Shown: piece after piece, positions 44,514-56,263 of the stretch
Layout: every line of letters starts with the position of its first letter
Position numbering within the stretch: the stretch's first letter is position 1
DNA from: Codonopsis lanceolata
Taxonomy: Eukaryota > Streptophyta > Magnoliopsida > Asterales > Campanulaceae
Reading direction: 5' to 3'
DNA length: 64,000 nucleotides
Assembly: GCA_013146195.2 (NCBI GenBank)
Contig: CM028382.1
Coordinates: 62,661,596-62,725,595, forward strand
Position numbers and translations under genes: made by a program
The notes under the pieces: model-generated
Told to the model about the DNA's origin: nothing
Databases searched by the model: none
What the model saw: only the letters and a program-made list of their open reading frames with translations

Positions 44514-44924
44514 CTACAATAAATTCAGAATGTATAAATAATGAATAAGGAACAAAAGCCTTGTCCTTTGTCTAGTGCAATCTTGTAATTGAACTTAAAG
44601 AAGGTTATGAGCATTACAGTGATAAATCACCATGAGTTGAAAGCAAGTATATAGCATGAACACGTCCCTCAGCAAGTAATTTCACTTGTTTCGACAAAGC
44701 ACATATACACCAAGAGATAATGCTCACTTCAAAGAATTTTCAAGTCCTCCCTCTTTTCTCATGAGATCAGATCAAATGGAATATGTGCTACATGTAAACT
44801 AATGAAACTTGTTTCTAAAGGGTATCATTACTTAATTATGAATAGTTTATAGCCTTTTGTTTGGCTACTACAGTAGATGCATGATATATGCTAAAGATGT
44901 CCTAAATAGGTGTCACAGGAATAC

Positions 44925-45174
44925 CTCCGTGAGCACAATTACATCATGATCGATCCTATGAGCAGCATCGGCAATAGCTTGTACACGAACAACACTTTCC
45001 TCAATCGAGATAACCATTTTTGCACCAATTGAACCAGAGGTTGTGATGCCCATATGAGCGATGATAATATCAGCACCAACTTCTGCCATTTCATTGGCTT
45101 CATCTTCGTTGAAAGCATACGATGTCCTTAAAATACCCATTCGATGAGATTTCCGAATCATCTCTACTTCCAAG
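44925..45174 (-). pseudogene. Captured exon of a Tm-1-like TIM-barrel gene
   Basis: The exon is flanked on the minus strand by an acceptor (CTGTATCAG) and a donor-like GTATTCC. It reads EVEMIRKSHRMGILRT, YAFNEDEANEMAEVGADIII, AHMGITTSGSIGAKM and EESVVRVQAIADAAHRI, then DVIVL. This is the C-terminal TIM-barrel part of Tm-1-like proteins; tomato Tm-1 inhibits replication of a tobamovirus, and other members are of unclear function. After IVL the family normally reads Cys-His-Gly-Gly; here a few bases are missing and the frame shifts. With about 83 codons in one exon and no partners, it is a captured fragment in the same orientation as the ECR1-like piece. Confidence 0.82.
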
Positions 45175-45241
45175 CTGATACAGGGAAAAAGAAACAAAAT
45201 AGTTACAGTATCCAAAATTTAGCATTATTAGCTTTTAATAC

Positions 45242-48200
45242 TGATCGATGTATTTTATACTTCGATTTTATATACTTCTGTGACTTAAATTATGCTATTT
45301 CACGAGTCTTTTGAGTACTAATATATGTTTTCGGTGAGTTTTGTAAGTTTCAGGATTATTGTGAAAATACGCGAAACTCCAGGGTTTTAAGTGCAAATTA
45401 CAAGGAAGAGAAAATTGAAGAAAAACGAAGACTGCACAAACTGGACACCTTGCGGATGCAAGGTGCCTCAGACCTTGCGACTGCAAGGTAGGCAGTATAG
45501 GCCCCCGAAGTCAACAATCAAAGAATCAAAAGCCACCCGTACTGGAGACCTTGCGGACGCAAGGTATCCAGCACCTTGCGACCGCAAGGTAGGCAGAATG
45601 CGACCTTTTCGGATTTTCACACAGTCATTCGATCCAATCACAACTCCCGTGTGACGACCCGACCCGGACCCCAATGCGAGATCCCGAGTCGTGCCGTCCA
45701 AATAGACAATAACACAAGCATGCATAGTAGGATCATAAAATTCATGTGGCGCAACATCGCATACAAACAACAACTCGGCTACACTTGGCCGGAAAATCAA
45801 CCTAATTTAAACAAGTCTTCGGCGACGTTACAGCCGGAACCCAACAACTACTCCTACAATTATTAACACATGCTTAATATAACCTCAACGGCCACAACAT
45901 GCCGGAGACAATAACAACAACAATAATCAAACGAGCTTTAGCGGAAGAAAACCGTAGTGAACCATACACATATAAACAGGCTCGACATGTAAGTCGGCTT
46001 ACCAAAAGATTACCAGTTTAAAGTAGTTAAGTTACAACATCAATAAAAACAACATAAACCCAAGCTAAGTCTACATGACTTGCTTCCCATCGTCCTTTCC
46101 AAAATAAAAGGTTAACTAATAGAGGTCCAAAAGATCAACCTTTATATCACAAACAACCAAACGTGGATCAAGCGAATCTATCCCGGACCGGCTCCTCGGC
46201 TCGGATCTAAGGAAACAAAACAAACAAATAGGGTAAGTCGAAAGACTTAGTAAGTTACTACAATGCATGATCATGTTATAACATGGCATTTATCACAATT
46301 AGGGTTCACGTTCATCATATAGCACTTAGCACATTTTCACGTAAGTGCAAGGAAATAAATCATACAAGTAGGATATGATATAGGCACGGCCGCTTCGTAG
46401 CTCCTGCAAAATAGTTTGTTAACCCAATATCGTGACTACGATGCTCGTGACGTTGCATCGATATACCGAACTCCGCCGGCTAATAGCAGCCAGTGACGCA
46501 CTTATTGATACGGCAAAGGGGCTACTTCCCCATTGCGGCCTACAATGGAGGGGTGTGTGAGGTCCCAGGTACGGCGATCCATAGCGAGCACGAATCTCTC
46601 AATTCGTGAAGGCTATACATCGTCCTACCCTGACATAAAAATCAAACCAAATTGTGCCAGCTGGACTTAATGCAATGCTCAAGTAGATGTTTACTCGTAA
46701 AGACCAAATAATGATCGAATTCGACAAGAGCGAACTCGACCGACCAAGTAGGGTATAATTCTCTACAATAAACCAAGTCAAGGCAATCAATTGCTCATAA
46801 CCAAATAATCATAACGGTTTCACATGTACACAAATGATCTCAACTAAACATTGAGTAAACTTGACCAAACGTTGTCCAAACTTCGTAGGGATTGAAATTA
46901 GGGTTTATCAAGTTCAAATCTTCCCTAGAATCGACTCCGATGAGTCTTTGCTCTAAATTCCCAAATTTAGGGTAATTGAAGCTATGTGCTTCATATCTCA
47001 ACCTAGTTCATTACTAAGTTCTTCAAGGTCATAAATTTACCAAGGCATAAGAATATGATACATGTTCATCATAGAGTCCAAAATTGAAGATATAACACAT
47101 TCAACATACCACATCTCATGTAAGCTCAATTTAGGCCATTATCACTTAACAACATTATCATCAACAATTACCATACATGTTTCTAACATGTTCAAAGTCC
47201 TACATAATCAAGATACAAGAGTTTTATATACTTTCATAGGCAAGAAACCTTCCTATACATGCTCCTATCAAGCTCAAAATCCCAACATACATGAAGATAG
47301 CATAGGAAGCATAACATGTGTCCTCATTGACCTCAACCACCATAGGCTTTGTTTCCTTAGGGTCAATGAGAACTAAAGAAGAAGATGAAGAAGAGAGTAA
47401 CTTACTTGTTACACACCAAAGAAAGAAATAGAAGAAACTATTCGGATGGAAATGCTCCCCTTGATGAGCTCTATAACTTTAATGAAAGAGTCTTGGCCAA
47501 ATGATGGATGGATGATTGAAGATGAAGGGTTTAGCTCCAAGAAGCCATGGATGAGCTAGAGAGAAAGTGAAATTCGTTTTTGAGAGAGCTATCAGCAAAT
47601 GAGGGGGTAAAGAGCTGATTTGTGGCTTTAAAAAGGTCAAAGGGGTGAGTGGGACAAGTGTCAATCACTTGTGGTCCCTTTTCCAATCAGATTTGGGGCT
47701 TAATGACCAACTAATGGACCCTTAATCCAACTTAAAAATCTAGTTAGGGATGTTAGGACTTAAGTAGGAAGGGTTAGGGAGGTTTAGGATAGGTTTAAGT
47801 AGGGGTTGGAAGTGAACAAATCGTCAAATTCCGAAACAGGGGAAAATCAGCCCGTAGCAGCAAACCAGGTGAGGCGGGCGCCTCACCAAGGGCCATGCGG
47901 CCGCCTCAACATCTGGGGCTTCCCCCAAGTTCAGACCAATCAGAAATTACTCTCAGCATTTGAGGCGGGCGCCTCACCAGCTCCCATGCGGCCGCCTCGG
48001 CTCCAGAACCTCTAAAACTTGATCTAAACTTGGTCTAAATGGTCCCAAACTTTTGGGCAACCATTCTAAGGTCTAACCCTACTCAAAGTGAGTCGGAAAC
48101 ACACCCGAACAACTCCCGGAACAAGCTAGGACAAGGCGCGAACCACGCGACGAATGAACAACGGATTAAACTCAAATCAAACGCCAATCAAACTAGGATG

Positions 48201-49420
48201 TCTTGGGCATGAAATAGGTTTGTTTCAACATGAATAAGACTTGAATATAAAGCTAAGAACTCAACGAACACTTCGTACGTCGAAATAGAAGCAAATACGA
48301 GCAACGAGAGGAATCGCTAAGGCCAAATTCAACGCGATCAAACCGGCGATTCTACAAACAAGTTTATATGATTCTAAACATGTTATGAACTTCTAAAATG
48401 ATCTATGAATGATTCTAAAACATTTTTATAACAAGTAATCATGCTCACAATCAACCAAGAAAGTAAGAAGACAAGCATACAATGCACATGCAAGATTATG
48501 GGGCGTTACATCCCGAGTATATATAGAAGTCAGATGCCGAGCCTAAGCATGGGGAGGACGGCTGGAAGCTCTCTTTACATAGATTTTAGGTAGTTTTAGA
48601 TTGTATAACATAGTTAGGTTTTGTAATTTCAAGTATTGAAGATCAAATCATGCCTTTCATCATCTCCATGTGTTGTTCATCGTCTACGATGAACTAAATC
48701 ATCCCTAATCTAGGAGGTGGGAGGTAACTTGTATCGAATTTATGTTTTGATTCATATATATATGTCTATTCAATGCTTGTTGATTGTGTTGTTTATCAAC
48801 CCCTATATTATTTTGCTTTGAACAAATGAATGTAATCACAAATAATAAAGGCTTAGAGGTGCGGATAATTGCATGACCAAGTGCATATGTCGTACACTGG
48901 CTCACCAACACAATAAATTGGACCTATCGATGCACGAGAGTGATAAGTTAGGACCAGGTTCTTACATGATCTAGGTGACAGATAGATCATAAATCTAAGT
49001 GACAGCTAGATTAATAGTTCCTGTGCTTAGGATATAGAATGGGTGAATTTTGCGGGGATGGAGGCCTGAACCAATTGTGTCAACGTCAACGACTATATCT
49101 ATTTTTAGTGAACGAACCCAAGACATTGAATGACATTATTATGAATTGAACATAAAGGAGATATAAGTGAAACCCATAATCCTAGATTTCCACTCACCAT
49201 AAGATCTTCATATCTGCTATTACTGTCTAATTAGTTAAACATCTATAACTAATAATTTAGAGTAGAATTAAACATAAAAACCCCCTTAGGTTAATAATTT
49301 GCTATCTATAATCGCATTGCTCGTGATCACTTGTCTCGTGGGTTCGACCCTTGCTTCCGAGTCTATTCTATAATAGTCTTGTACACTTGCAAGGAAATAG
49401 ATAAAATAAAACATCGATCA
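45242..49420 (+). repeat. 5' LTR of element B, split by a solo LTR
   Basis: LTR sequence occupies 45242-45644 and 48516-49420 (about 1.3 kb without the insertion), which is close to the 1184 bp of element A. The end ACATCGATCA at 49420 abuts the primer site. The left part holds four palindromes of the CCTTGCG-N-CGCAAGG type (45449, 45474, 45548 and 45573). The right part (48790-49100) aligns with 7099-7400 of element A. Confidence 0.88.
45650..48510 (-). repeat. Solo LTR (2861 bp) of a gypsy-type element, minus strand
   Basis: It begins TGTGACGACCCGACCC and ends GGGGCGTTACA, so on the minus strand it runs TGTAACGCCCC to GGTCGTCACA, a common plant gypsy LTR type. It is flanked by TCCCG at 45645-45649 and at 48511-48515, a perfect 5-bp target duplication. 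No internal domain is present, so it is a solo LTR from intra-element recombination. Two near-identical GC-rich modules (GAGGCGGGCGCCTCACC plus ATGCGGCCGCCTC) lie at 47870-47912 and 47962-48000. Short frames inside are not supported. Confidence 0.85.
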
Positions 49421-49446
49421 AGTTTTTGGCGCGCTGTGGGACAAGC
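49421..49446 (+). other. Primer-binding site of element B
   Basis: TTTTTGGCGCGCTGTGGGAC follows the LTR directly. It is a diverged form of the Athila/Tat primer site seen in A. Confidence 0.75.
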
Positions 49447-49597
49447 TAGTTCACGTAGTTAGTTTGTAGGTAGCGTAGTTTTTAATTTAATTTAGTTTTT
49501 AGTTTAATTTTCTGTTTTTTTTTAAATAATAAAAATACAAAAAGATTTTATTTTATTTTAATAGTTATTTGTTTTTAATTTGCTTTAATTTATTTGC

Positions 49598-50949
49598 ATG
49601 CAAGGTCGTAGATCTTTAAATCCTGAATTGGTAGACTTAGATCAAGAGATAAATATTGTTAAAAGATACCAAAGATATTTTGAAAATCTAGCTTTCGAGC
49701 CTGATAATCAAGACCAACTGAATCGAGAGGATCCTCTGGTTGATCCTACAATGGAAGATAATAACAATATTCGTAATCACGAAAACCTAGTTGACCCATC
49801 AATAGGAATCAAAGACAAGAAGAGCACGCAAGAAGAAATATGGAAGTAGTAGTAAATCAAAGAACTATTAATGACTTTAGTAGACCTTCATTAAATGTGG
49901 TGACATCATGTCTAGTCTTGCCAGATGCTGTTAGGAATTTTGAGTTAAAAGGACATTATTTTAATGCCATACCATCTTTTCATGGAATGCCCAATGAAGA
50001 TCCTGTCAGTTTCTTAAGAGAATATGAATACATGATGAGTACTTTTCCTTTAGGAGGGTTGACTGAAGATCAAATTAAAATGAAATATTTTCCCAGTGCA
50101 TTAAAAGAATTGGCAAAGAGATGGTTTATGAACCTAACACCAAATAGTGTTTTTACTTGGGCACAATTATATGATTTGTTTATGAGCAAATTTTACAAAC
50201 ATGCATCTCTTACAGAGTATAGAAAACAAATCATGTCATTCCAAAATGAACCAGGTGAAACATTCCATGAGTCATGGGATAGATTTAAAAATCTGCTCAT
50301 TATGTGTCCTCATCATAATTTGGCTCAACATGTGTTAGTGCTTCAATTTTATCATGGTCTTTCGCCAGGTTTACAAACTATGGTTGATAGTGCAGCTGGT
50401 GGTTCTATTAATAGAATGACACCAGAAGCACTAGAAGAATTATTTGAGATGCTAAGTATTAATTCCCAACAGAAAAGTGCTAGAGGTAAAAATAGGAGCC
50501 TATATCAATTGCAAGATAATTCAAATACACAAGCTCAATTTGAAAATTGGCAAATTCAAGAAGCATGTGCTCTATGTGGATTATATTCTCATGCTACTAA
50601 TTTTTGTCCGTCAAGTGCTTTGTATTACGAAGCTAATGCTATGAATATGTATCCTCAAAGGCCAAGGAATGATCCTTATTCAAATACATATAATCCTGGT
50701 TGGAGGAATCATCCTAACTTTTCTTGGGGAGGAAATAAGCCTTTGCAACCTCAACAATTCCAACCTCAACCACCACAACCTCCACAGTTGCCAAATCAAA
50801 ATCAGTTGAGAATTGAAGAAGTTCCCAAGCAAGAAGTAGCTAGTAAAGGTCAAGCAGCTTTGATGAAGTACATGCTTGAAGAAATTGAAAATCTGAAGAA
50901 ACATATTGAAAGTTCTGAAGCAAATAAAAGAGAAGAAGGAAGTTCCTAG
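49598..50949 (+). pseudogene. Athila gag of element B
   Basis: A first frame (49598-49849) gives an acidic N-terminus (MQGRRSLNPELVDLDQEI). It overlaps by about 10 bases a second frame (49840-50949, 369 codons), so there is one frameshift. The capsid-type core is clear: FHGMPNEDPVSFLREYEYM, FPSALKELAKRWFMNL, FYKHASLTEYRKQIMSFQ and ESWDRFKNLLIMCPHH. Next are CALCGLYSHATNFC, an intact C-x2-C-x4-H-x4-C knuckle, a Pro/Gln-rich spacer, and ALMKYMLEEIENLKKHI, the segment shared with element A. The protein would form the virus-like particle. The second frame is unusually complete for this element. Confidence 0.9.
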
Positions 50950-51247
50950 TCAAAGCGAGCAAGCTAAGTCAATCACCGTTCTGCGAAGTGGTAAGGTGAT
51001 AGGTGAAGAGGTAAGTGATCCTGATCCTTCTTCCAATATGCATGCTACAGTAGAAAATTCTGAAAAAGTAATAGAGAAAGAAATTGAAAAAGATAGTGAT
51101 AGTGATAAAGTGATTGATGATTTAAGTAATCAAGAGGTAGAAAAAGAAAAAGAAGTAGAAGTAGAGTTAGAGGTTCCAAATAAGGAACAAGAAAAGAAGA
51201 AGAAATTCAAAATAAAGATAATACAGTTGAAGAAGATAAAGAGTTAG
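50906..51247 (+). pseudogene. Acidic gag-protease linker of element B
   Basis: A 113-codon frame contains AKSITVLRSGKVIG, the conserved segment that follows gag in Athila/Tat polyproteins, and then Glu/Lys/Asp-rich low-complexity sequence. It overlaps the end of gag in another frame, so the polyprotein is frameshifted here; the protease frame opens after 51247. Confidence 0.75.
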
Positions 51248-51270
51248 ATCAAGAAGAAGAGGAACCTTAT

Positions 51271-52041
51271 GTGGCTCCACCACCATATGTTCCTCCAATT
51301 CCGTTTCCAAGAAGACTTATGAAAAACCGAATGGACAAACAATTCACGGAAATTTATAATATGTTATCCAAAGTAAATGTTAATTTACCTTTGCTTAATG
51401 TTATTAAAAATATTCCAGCTTATGCAAAGTTTTTCAAAGATCTTCACTCTAAGAAACACAAGTTTGAAAACAACGAAAAGATTGTTGTTTCTGAAAACGT
51501 CAGTTCTGTTTTACAACCCGAATTACCACCTAAGTTGAAAGACCCAGGTAGCTTTAATATCCAAGTCTCCTTGGGAAGCTCTAAAAAGATGAAAGCAATG
51601 CTAGATTTAGGAGCAAGTATTAACTTGATGCCTTTCTCGGTCTATAAACAATTAGGTTTAGGAGAACTAAAACCCACTAATATGCAATTACAATTAGCTG
51701 ATCGCTCAGTTAAATATCCCTTGGGTATAGTGGAAGATATCCTAGTTCAGGTTGATAAATTAATCATACCAGTAGACTTTGTGGTTCTAGAGATGGAAAG
51801 GAAGATATGCACCAATAATGAAGTCCCAATATTGTTAGGCAGACCATTTATGGCAACTGCTAATACAATGATTAATGTGAAAAATGGTAAACTCACAATG
51901 TCAGTCCTAGGTGAAACAGTTGAAATTTCTGTGTTTGATGCTATGAATAGACCTAGTGACATGAGTGCTTGTTTTTCAATAGATGAGATTGAGAAATTAA
52001 CAACTGAAACTTTTGAAGAAGAGGAAGATTATGAGAGATAG
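51271..52041 (+). pseudogene. Athila protease of element B
   Basis: The 256-codon frame has APPPYVPPIPFPRRL and a helical FTEIYNMLSKVNVNLPLL stretch, then AMLDLGASINLMPFSVYKQL with the retropepsin active site. Athila lines use DLGAS where most retropepsins have DTGAS. ILVQVDKLIIPVDFVVLEM and VPILLGRPFMATANTMINV complete the fold. It would mature the gag-pol polyprotein. The domain itself is open, but flanking shifts separate it from gag and RT. Confidence 0.88.
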
Positions 52042-53985
52042 ATTTATTGTCTATGATGATAGCCCTATTCCTCCCATAAAATTGACATTGAGGAAATTGA
52101 AAGAGAAATAGAGGAAGAAGAAAGATTAGAGAAAGAAAAGCTAGAAGCTAGTAAAAGAAAGATGAAAAAGAAATAAAGGTAGAATCAAAAAATAATTCTG
52201 ATGAGTCAGAGAAAGTAGTAGAAGAAAGTTATGAAATCAAAGAAGATGAAGTAGAGATTCTAAAATCTCTCTTTGAAGAAATTGAGATAAAAGATATTGA
52301 GATAGAAGATATTAAGGAAGAAAAGCAAGAAGAGAATAATGAGGCTAAAATAAAAGAAACTATTAAAGTAGAAAATTCAATTTATGCCTTCCATTAATTC
52401 TCCCAAAGTCGAAGAATTAAAGCCATTACCATCCCACTTAAAATATGCATTTTTAGGGAAGGTAACACTTTACTGTTATTATAGCGCGACTTAACGAAAT
52501 ACAAGAAGCAAGTTTGTTAAAGTCTTATGGACACATAGAAAGCTTTAGGATGGTCCTTAGCTGACCTAAAAGGAATTAGTCCCTCTATGTGTATGCATAA
52601 AATACATTTAGAAGAAGGTAGTAAACCTTCTAGAGAAAGACAAAGAAGACTTAACCCACACATGGAAGAAGCTGTTTGTTAGGAAAGAAGTTCTTAAGCT
52701 CTTAGATGCGGGTATAATTTACCCTATATCGGATAGTAAATGGGTTAGTCTGTTCAAGTAGTTCCTAAGAAATCGGGAATTCTTGTTGTTAAAAATGATA
52801 AAGATGAATTAGTTCCCTACAAGGACTATAGCGGTTATAGAATGTGTATCGATTTGCGTAAATTAAATGCGGCAACTAGGAAAGACCACTTTCCTTTACC
52901 ATTTATTGACCAAATTCTTGAAAGATTAGCGAGGTCATGAATATTATTGTTTTTCTTGATGGTTTTTTGGATATAATCGGATCCTGTTGCACGAAGACCA
53001 AGAGAAAACAACCTTTACATGTCCCTTTGGTACTTTTGCTTTTAGGAGAATGCCTTTTGGGTTGTGTAATGCACCGGCTACTTTTCAAAGATGCATGATT
53101 TCTATATTTTCGATTTAGTTGAAAGATGCGTAGAAGTTTTCATGGATGATTTTTTAGGTTTCGGAAATTCTTTTGATCCTTGTTTAGAAAACCTTACATC
53201 ACGTCTCTAAAAGATCTTTGAAACTAATTTAACTTTAAGTTGGGAGAAAAGTCACTTCATGGTAAAACATGGAATTGTCTTAGGGCATGTTGTTTCAAAT
53301 AAAGGAATTGAAGTTGACAAAGCTAAAATTGAAGTTATTTCACAACTACCCCTCCCACTTCTTGATTAAAGGAGTTCGAAGTTTTCTTGGCCATCTTTGG
53401 TTTTATCGAAGATTTATAAAAGACTTTTCCAAAATCGTAAACCTCTATGTAATTTGCTAGCAAAAGATGACGAGTTTATTTTTGATAAAGAATGTTTAGA
53501 AGCTTTTAATTTATTAAAAGAAAAGTTAACTCTTGCCCCAATTTTATCAGGCCACGATTGGTCACTCCTTTTGAAATCATGTGTGATGCATCAGATTTTG
53601 CAATTGGAGCCGTGTTAGGACAAAGGGTAGATAGAAAGCCTCATGTGATCCATTATGCTAGTAGAACTCGAATGATGCTCAATTGAATTATACCACTCGA
53701 AAAGGAATTTTTAGCGATAGTATATGCTTTAGAAAAATTTAGATCATATTTGCTAGGATCAAAGGTGATAATCTTTTCTGATCATTCTGCATTGAAATAT
53801 CTCTTAAGTAAGAAGGATGCTAAACCAAGATTAATTAGATGGATGTTATTGTTACAAGAATTTGACATAACTATCAAGGATAAAAAGGCGAGAATGTTGT
53901 GTGACCACTTGTCTAGGTTAAATTTTCACCCTTGCGAGCGTCAATTTCTTGATGATCTGTCCCCATTAATGATAATTTTCTGATG
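52042..53985 (+). pseudogene. Athila RT and RNase H of element B, heavily broken
   Basis: 52042-52400 is a Glu/Lys-rich linker in changing frames. RT motifs are legible in pieces: VPKKSGILVVKNDKDELVP, SGYRMCIDLRKLNAATRKDH and FPLPFIDQILERLA (about 52760-52930), a catalytic-type VFMDDFLGFGNS (about 53140), GIVLGHVVSNKGIEVDKAK (53275) and PLCNLLAKDDEF (53430). RNase H pieces include LGSKVIIFSDHSALKYLL (53750) and DHLSRL (53900). Many stops occur, for example around 52670-52750 and 52940-53100. Confidence 0.82.
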
Positions 53986-55290
53986 AACAACTCCTAGCCA
54001 TTAAAGATTCGACCCTTGGTATCTTGATTTTGTCAACTATTATGTGTGTCGATATCATTAATCAGGATTTTGATCATTCGAAAGAAGAAATTTTTGGCGG
54101 AGCTGAAAAATTATTTTTGGGAAGCTCCTCACTTATATAAGATTTGTTCGATTCTTTATAAGAAGATGTATTCGAGAAAAAAGACCAACAAGGTATCATG
54201 GAATTTTGCCATGGATATTCTTGTGGTGGTCATTTAGTGGTAATAAAAGCTGCTCGTAAAATTTTGCAATCAGTGCGTATTGGCCTCTTGGTTTTAGAGA
54301 TTGTGAATTGCGTTTTTCTGAGACATGCGATAAATGTCAAAAGCAGGTGGTATAGGAAAGAAGAAGAGATGCCCTTACATGTTAATTTAGTAGTTGAAAT
54401 TTTTGATGTTTGGGGTATTGATTTTATGGGTCCCTTCCCTGTGTCCAATAATTGCGAATATATTTTGGTAGCAGTTGACTACGTTTCTAAATGGATAGAA
54501 GCGGTAGCAACCAAGAATAATGATGGTAAAACGAGTAGTCAAATTTGTAGAAGATTTATTTGCTAGATATGGAGTCCCTAAGGCCATAATAAGTGACGGG
54601 AGAACTCATTTTACCAATAAGTTGTTAAATAGTGTCCCTCGAGAAAGCATGGTGTAACTCACAAGTTAGCTACACCTTATCATCCACAGACATCGGGACA
54701 AGTAGAAGTAAGCAATAGGCGGATAAAAGCGTGTTAGTTAGAAAAACTGGTTAGGCCTAATCGTAAAGATTGGGAATCTAAACTCAAGGATGCTTTATGG
54801 GCATACCGAGGCGCTTTAAGACACCCATAGGAATGAGTCCATATAGGATGGTATATGGTAAAGCTTGCCATTTACCGGTTGAGATGAGCACAAAGCCTAT
54901 TGGGCAATTAAAGAATTGAATTTAGATTTGACATTAGGTGGAGAAGAAAGATGTTTCGTTTGAGTTAAATGAATTAGAAGAACATAGACTTAATTCGTTC
55001 GTATGAGAATGCGAAAACTTATAAAGAAAAGACCAAAAAGTATCATGACATGGGATTAGCCAACAAAATGCTTCATCAGTATGAAAGTATTATTGTTTAA
55101 CTCTAGGTTAAGGTTATTCCAGGAAAGTTAAAATCCAAATAGTGCGGTCCTTTTAGAATAATGCAATTTATCCTCATGGGGTGTTGATATACAAAACCCC
55201 AAAAATAATGAAGTGTTTAAAGTGAATGGACACCGACTCAAGCCATATTTTGAGCCAATGTCGGTTGAGCGAACAATTGAATTAATCCGT
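53986..55290 (+). pseudogene. Athila integrase of element B, broken
   Basis: The zinc-binding part is seen as FCHGYSCGGHLVVIKAARKILQ (54198). The catalytic core has FDVWGIDFMGPFPVSNNCEY and VDYVSKWIEAVATKNN (first Asp), then, after stops, ISDGRTHF-like and LATPYHPQTSGQVEVSNRRI (Glu), followed by WESKLKDALWAYRGA. A C-terminal segment ends with FKVNGHRLKPYFEP at 55213-55260, typical of Athila. Multiple stops and shifts occur. Confidence 0.85.
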
Positions 55291-56263
55291 TTGGTGACAA
55301 TGAACCACCAAGAGACTAGGCTTGCGGTTTGGTCGAGCCAGGCGTTAAACAAAGGCGCTAAGTGGGAGGCAACCCACTATTTTGAAAGTTATTTGTTATT
55401 TAGTTAGTTTAAATATGTTTTCTCCGTTAAATTTTATTTTTGGACATTTAATTTTTAAATTAAATATGCCAAAATTCAAGTTTGGGGAGAAAAACATCTT
55501 AGTGTTGTATTTATATGTTGCTAATAATTTTTAGTTTAGAATTTTGTTTAGATTTTCATACGGGGAAATATCCAAGACATAACGGAAGTTAACGGAAGGT
55601 TAAAACGCAAGCTGTTGAAAAGTGAAAAAGAAAAACAAGAGTGGAAGTTTACGTCACCTTGCGGACGCAAGGTGTGTAGGACCTGCGGCATGAGTCCCGT
55701 AAATCTGATCTCGTGCGGTGAAGTGTCGGACATGGGGAATGAATGTAGAATCCCAACCGCTTTATTTGTCCACCTTGCGGACGCAAGGTGTGGCAGAACC
55801 GCTGGGCCATAAGGTCCCATTATTTAAGCACGGGTTTTCTTCTTGAAATCACGAAACTCTCTCTCTCTCTCAGCGTGGCGGCGACTAAAATCTTCCAAAT
55901 TCCAGCGAGATCTTCCATTAATTAGGCATACTCTCAAGATCTCTCTCCTCCCTCCTCAACTCTTCATCTCCCACCCATCTTCCATTACACTCCATTGCAA
56001 GTTGAAGCTTTTGAAGGAAAGAAGAGAAGACCATCATTGTTGCCGTTGAAGATCAAGCTCCACTCAGGCTCATTCACAATTAAGGCTGAACAAGTAACTC
56101 CTAACACCTCTTTAATTTCATACGTAAATATTTGCATGCTAGGGTGCTAGATATTTTAACGTAGATATATTTTTGCATGCTTTAGATTAAATTTTAATTT
56201 TAAAATTTTAAAACACATTTTAATTGTTAAACTTTTTAGTTTTAAAATTTTATTTCAAACAAA
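55291..56263 (+). other. Noncoding region of element B between integrase and the env-position ORF
   Basis: It contains a polypurine-like AAGTTTGGGGAG at 55481 and two CACCTTGCGGACGCAAGGTG palindromes (55655 and 55770). A CT-rich leader with a run of TCTC (55857-55872) precedes AT-rich DNA up to the ATG at 56264. It may be a leader for a spliced or subgenomic transcript; that is inference. No gene is seen. Confidence 0.5.

Larger units (their letters stand above)
43048..45241. mobile_element. CACTA (En/Spm-type) transposon, one end plus cargo
   Basis: The terminus CACTGCAACAAAAAAGGGC at 43048 is a typical CACTA inverted-repeat end. It is followed by a dense subterminal array and is inserted in a coding frame after TAT (a possible 3-bp target duplication). 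No transposase gene is seen. Two host gene fragments on the minus strand (44402-44513 and 44925-45174) lie inside. The opposite terminus is not found before the Athila B LTR starts at 45242, nor elsewhere in the window, so the far end probably lies beyond B or was lost. Bases 43500-44400 otherwise hold no recognised gene. Confidence 0.7.

Noticed and set aside
44925..45174. A functional virus-resistance gene at this locus
   Set aside because: Only one exon is present, it has a frame lesion, and it sits within a transposon with another gene fragment.
46599..47376. Short frames inside the solo LTR
   Set aside because: All are under 105 codons, show no domain, and lie in an LTR with well-defined boundaries.
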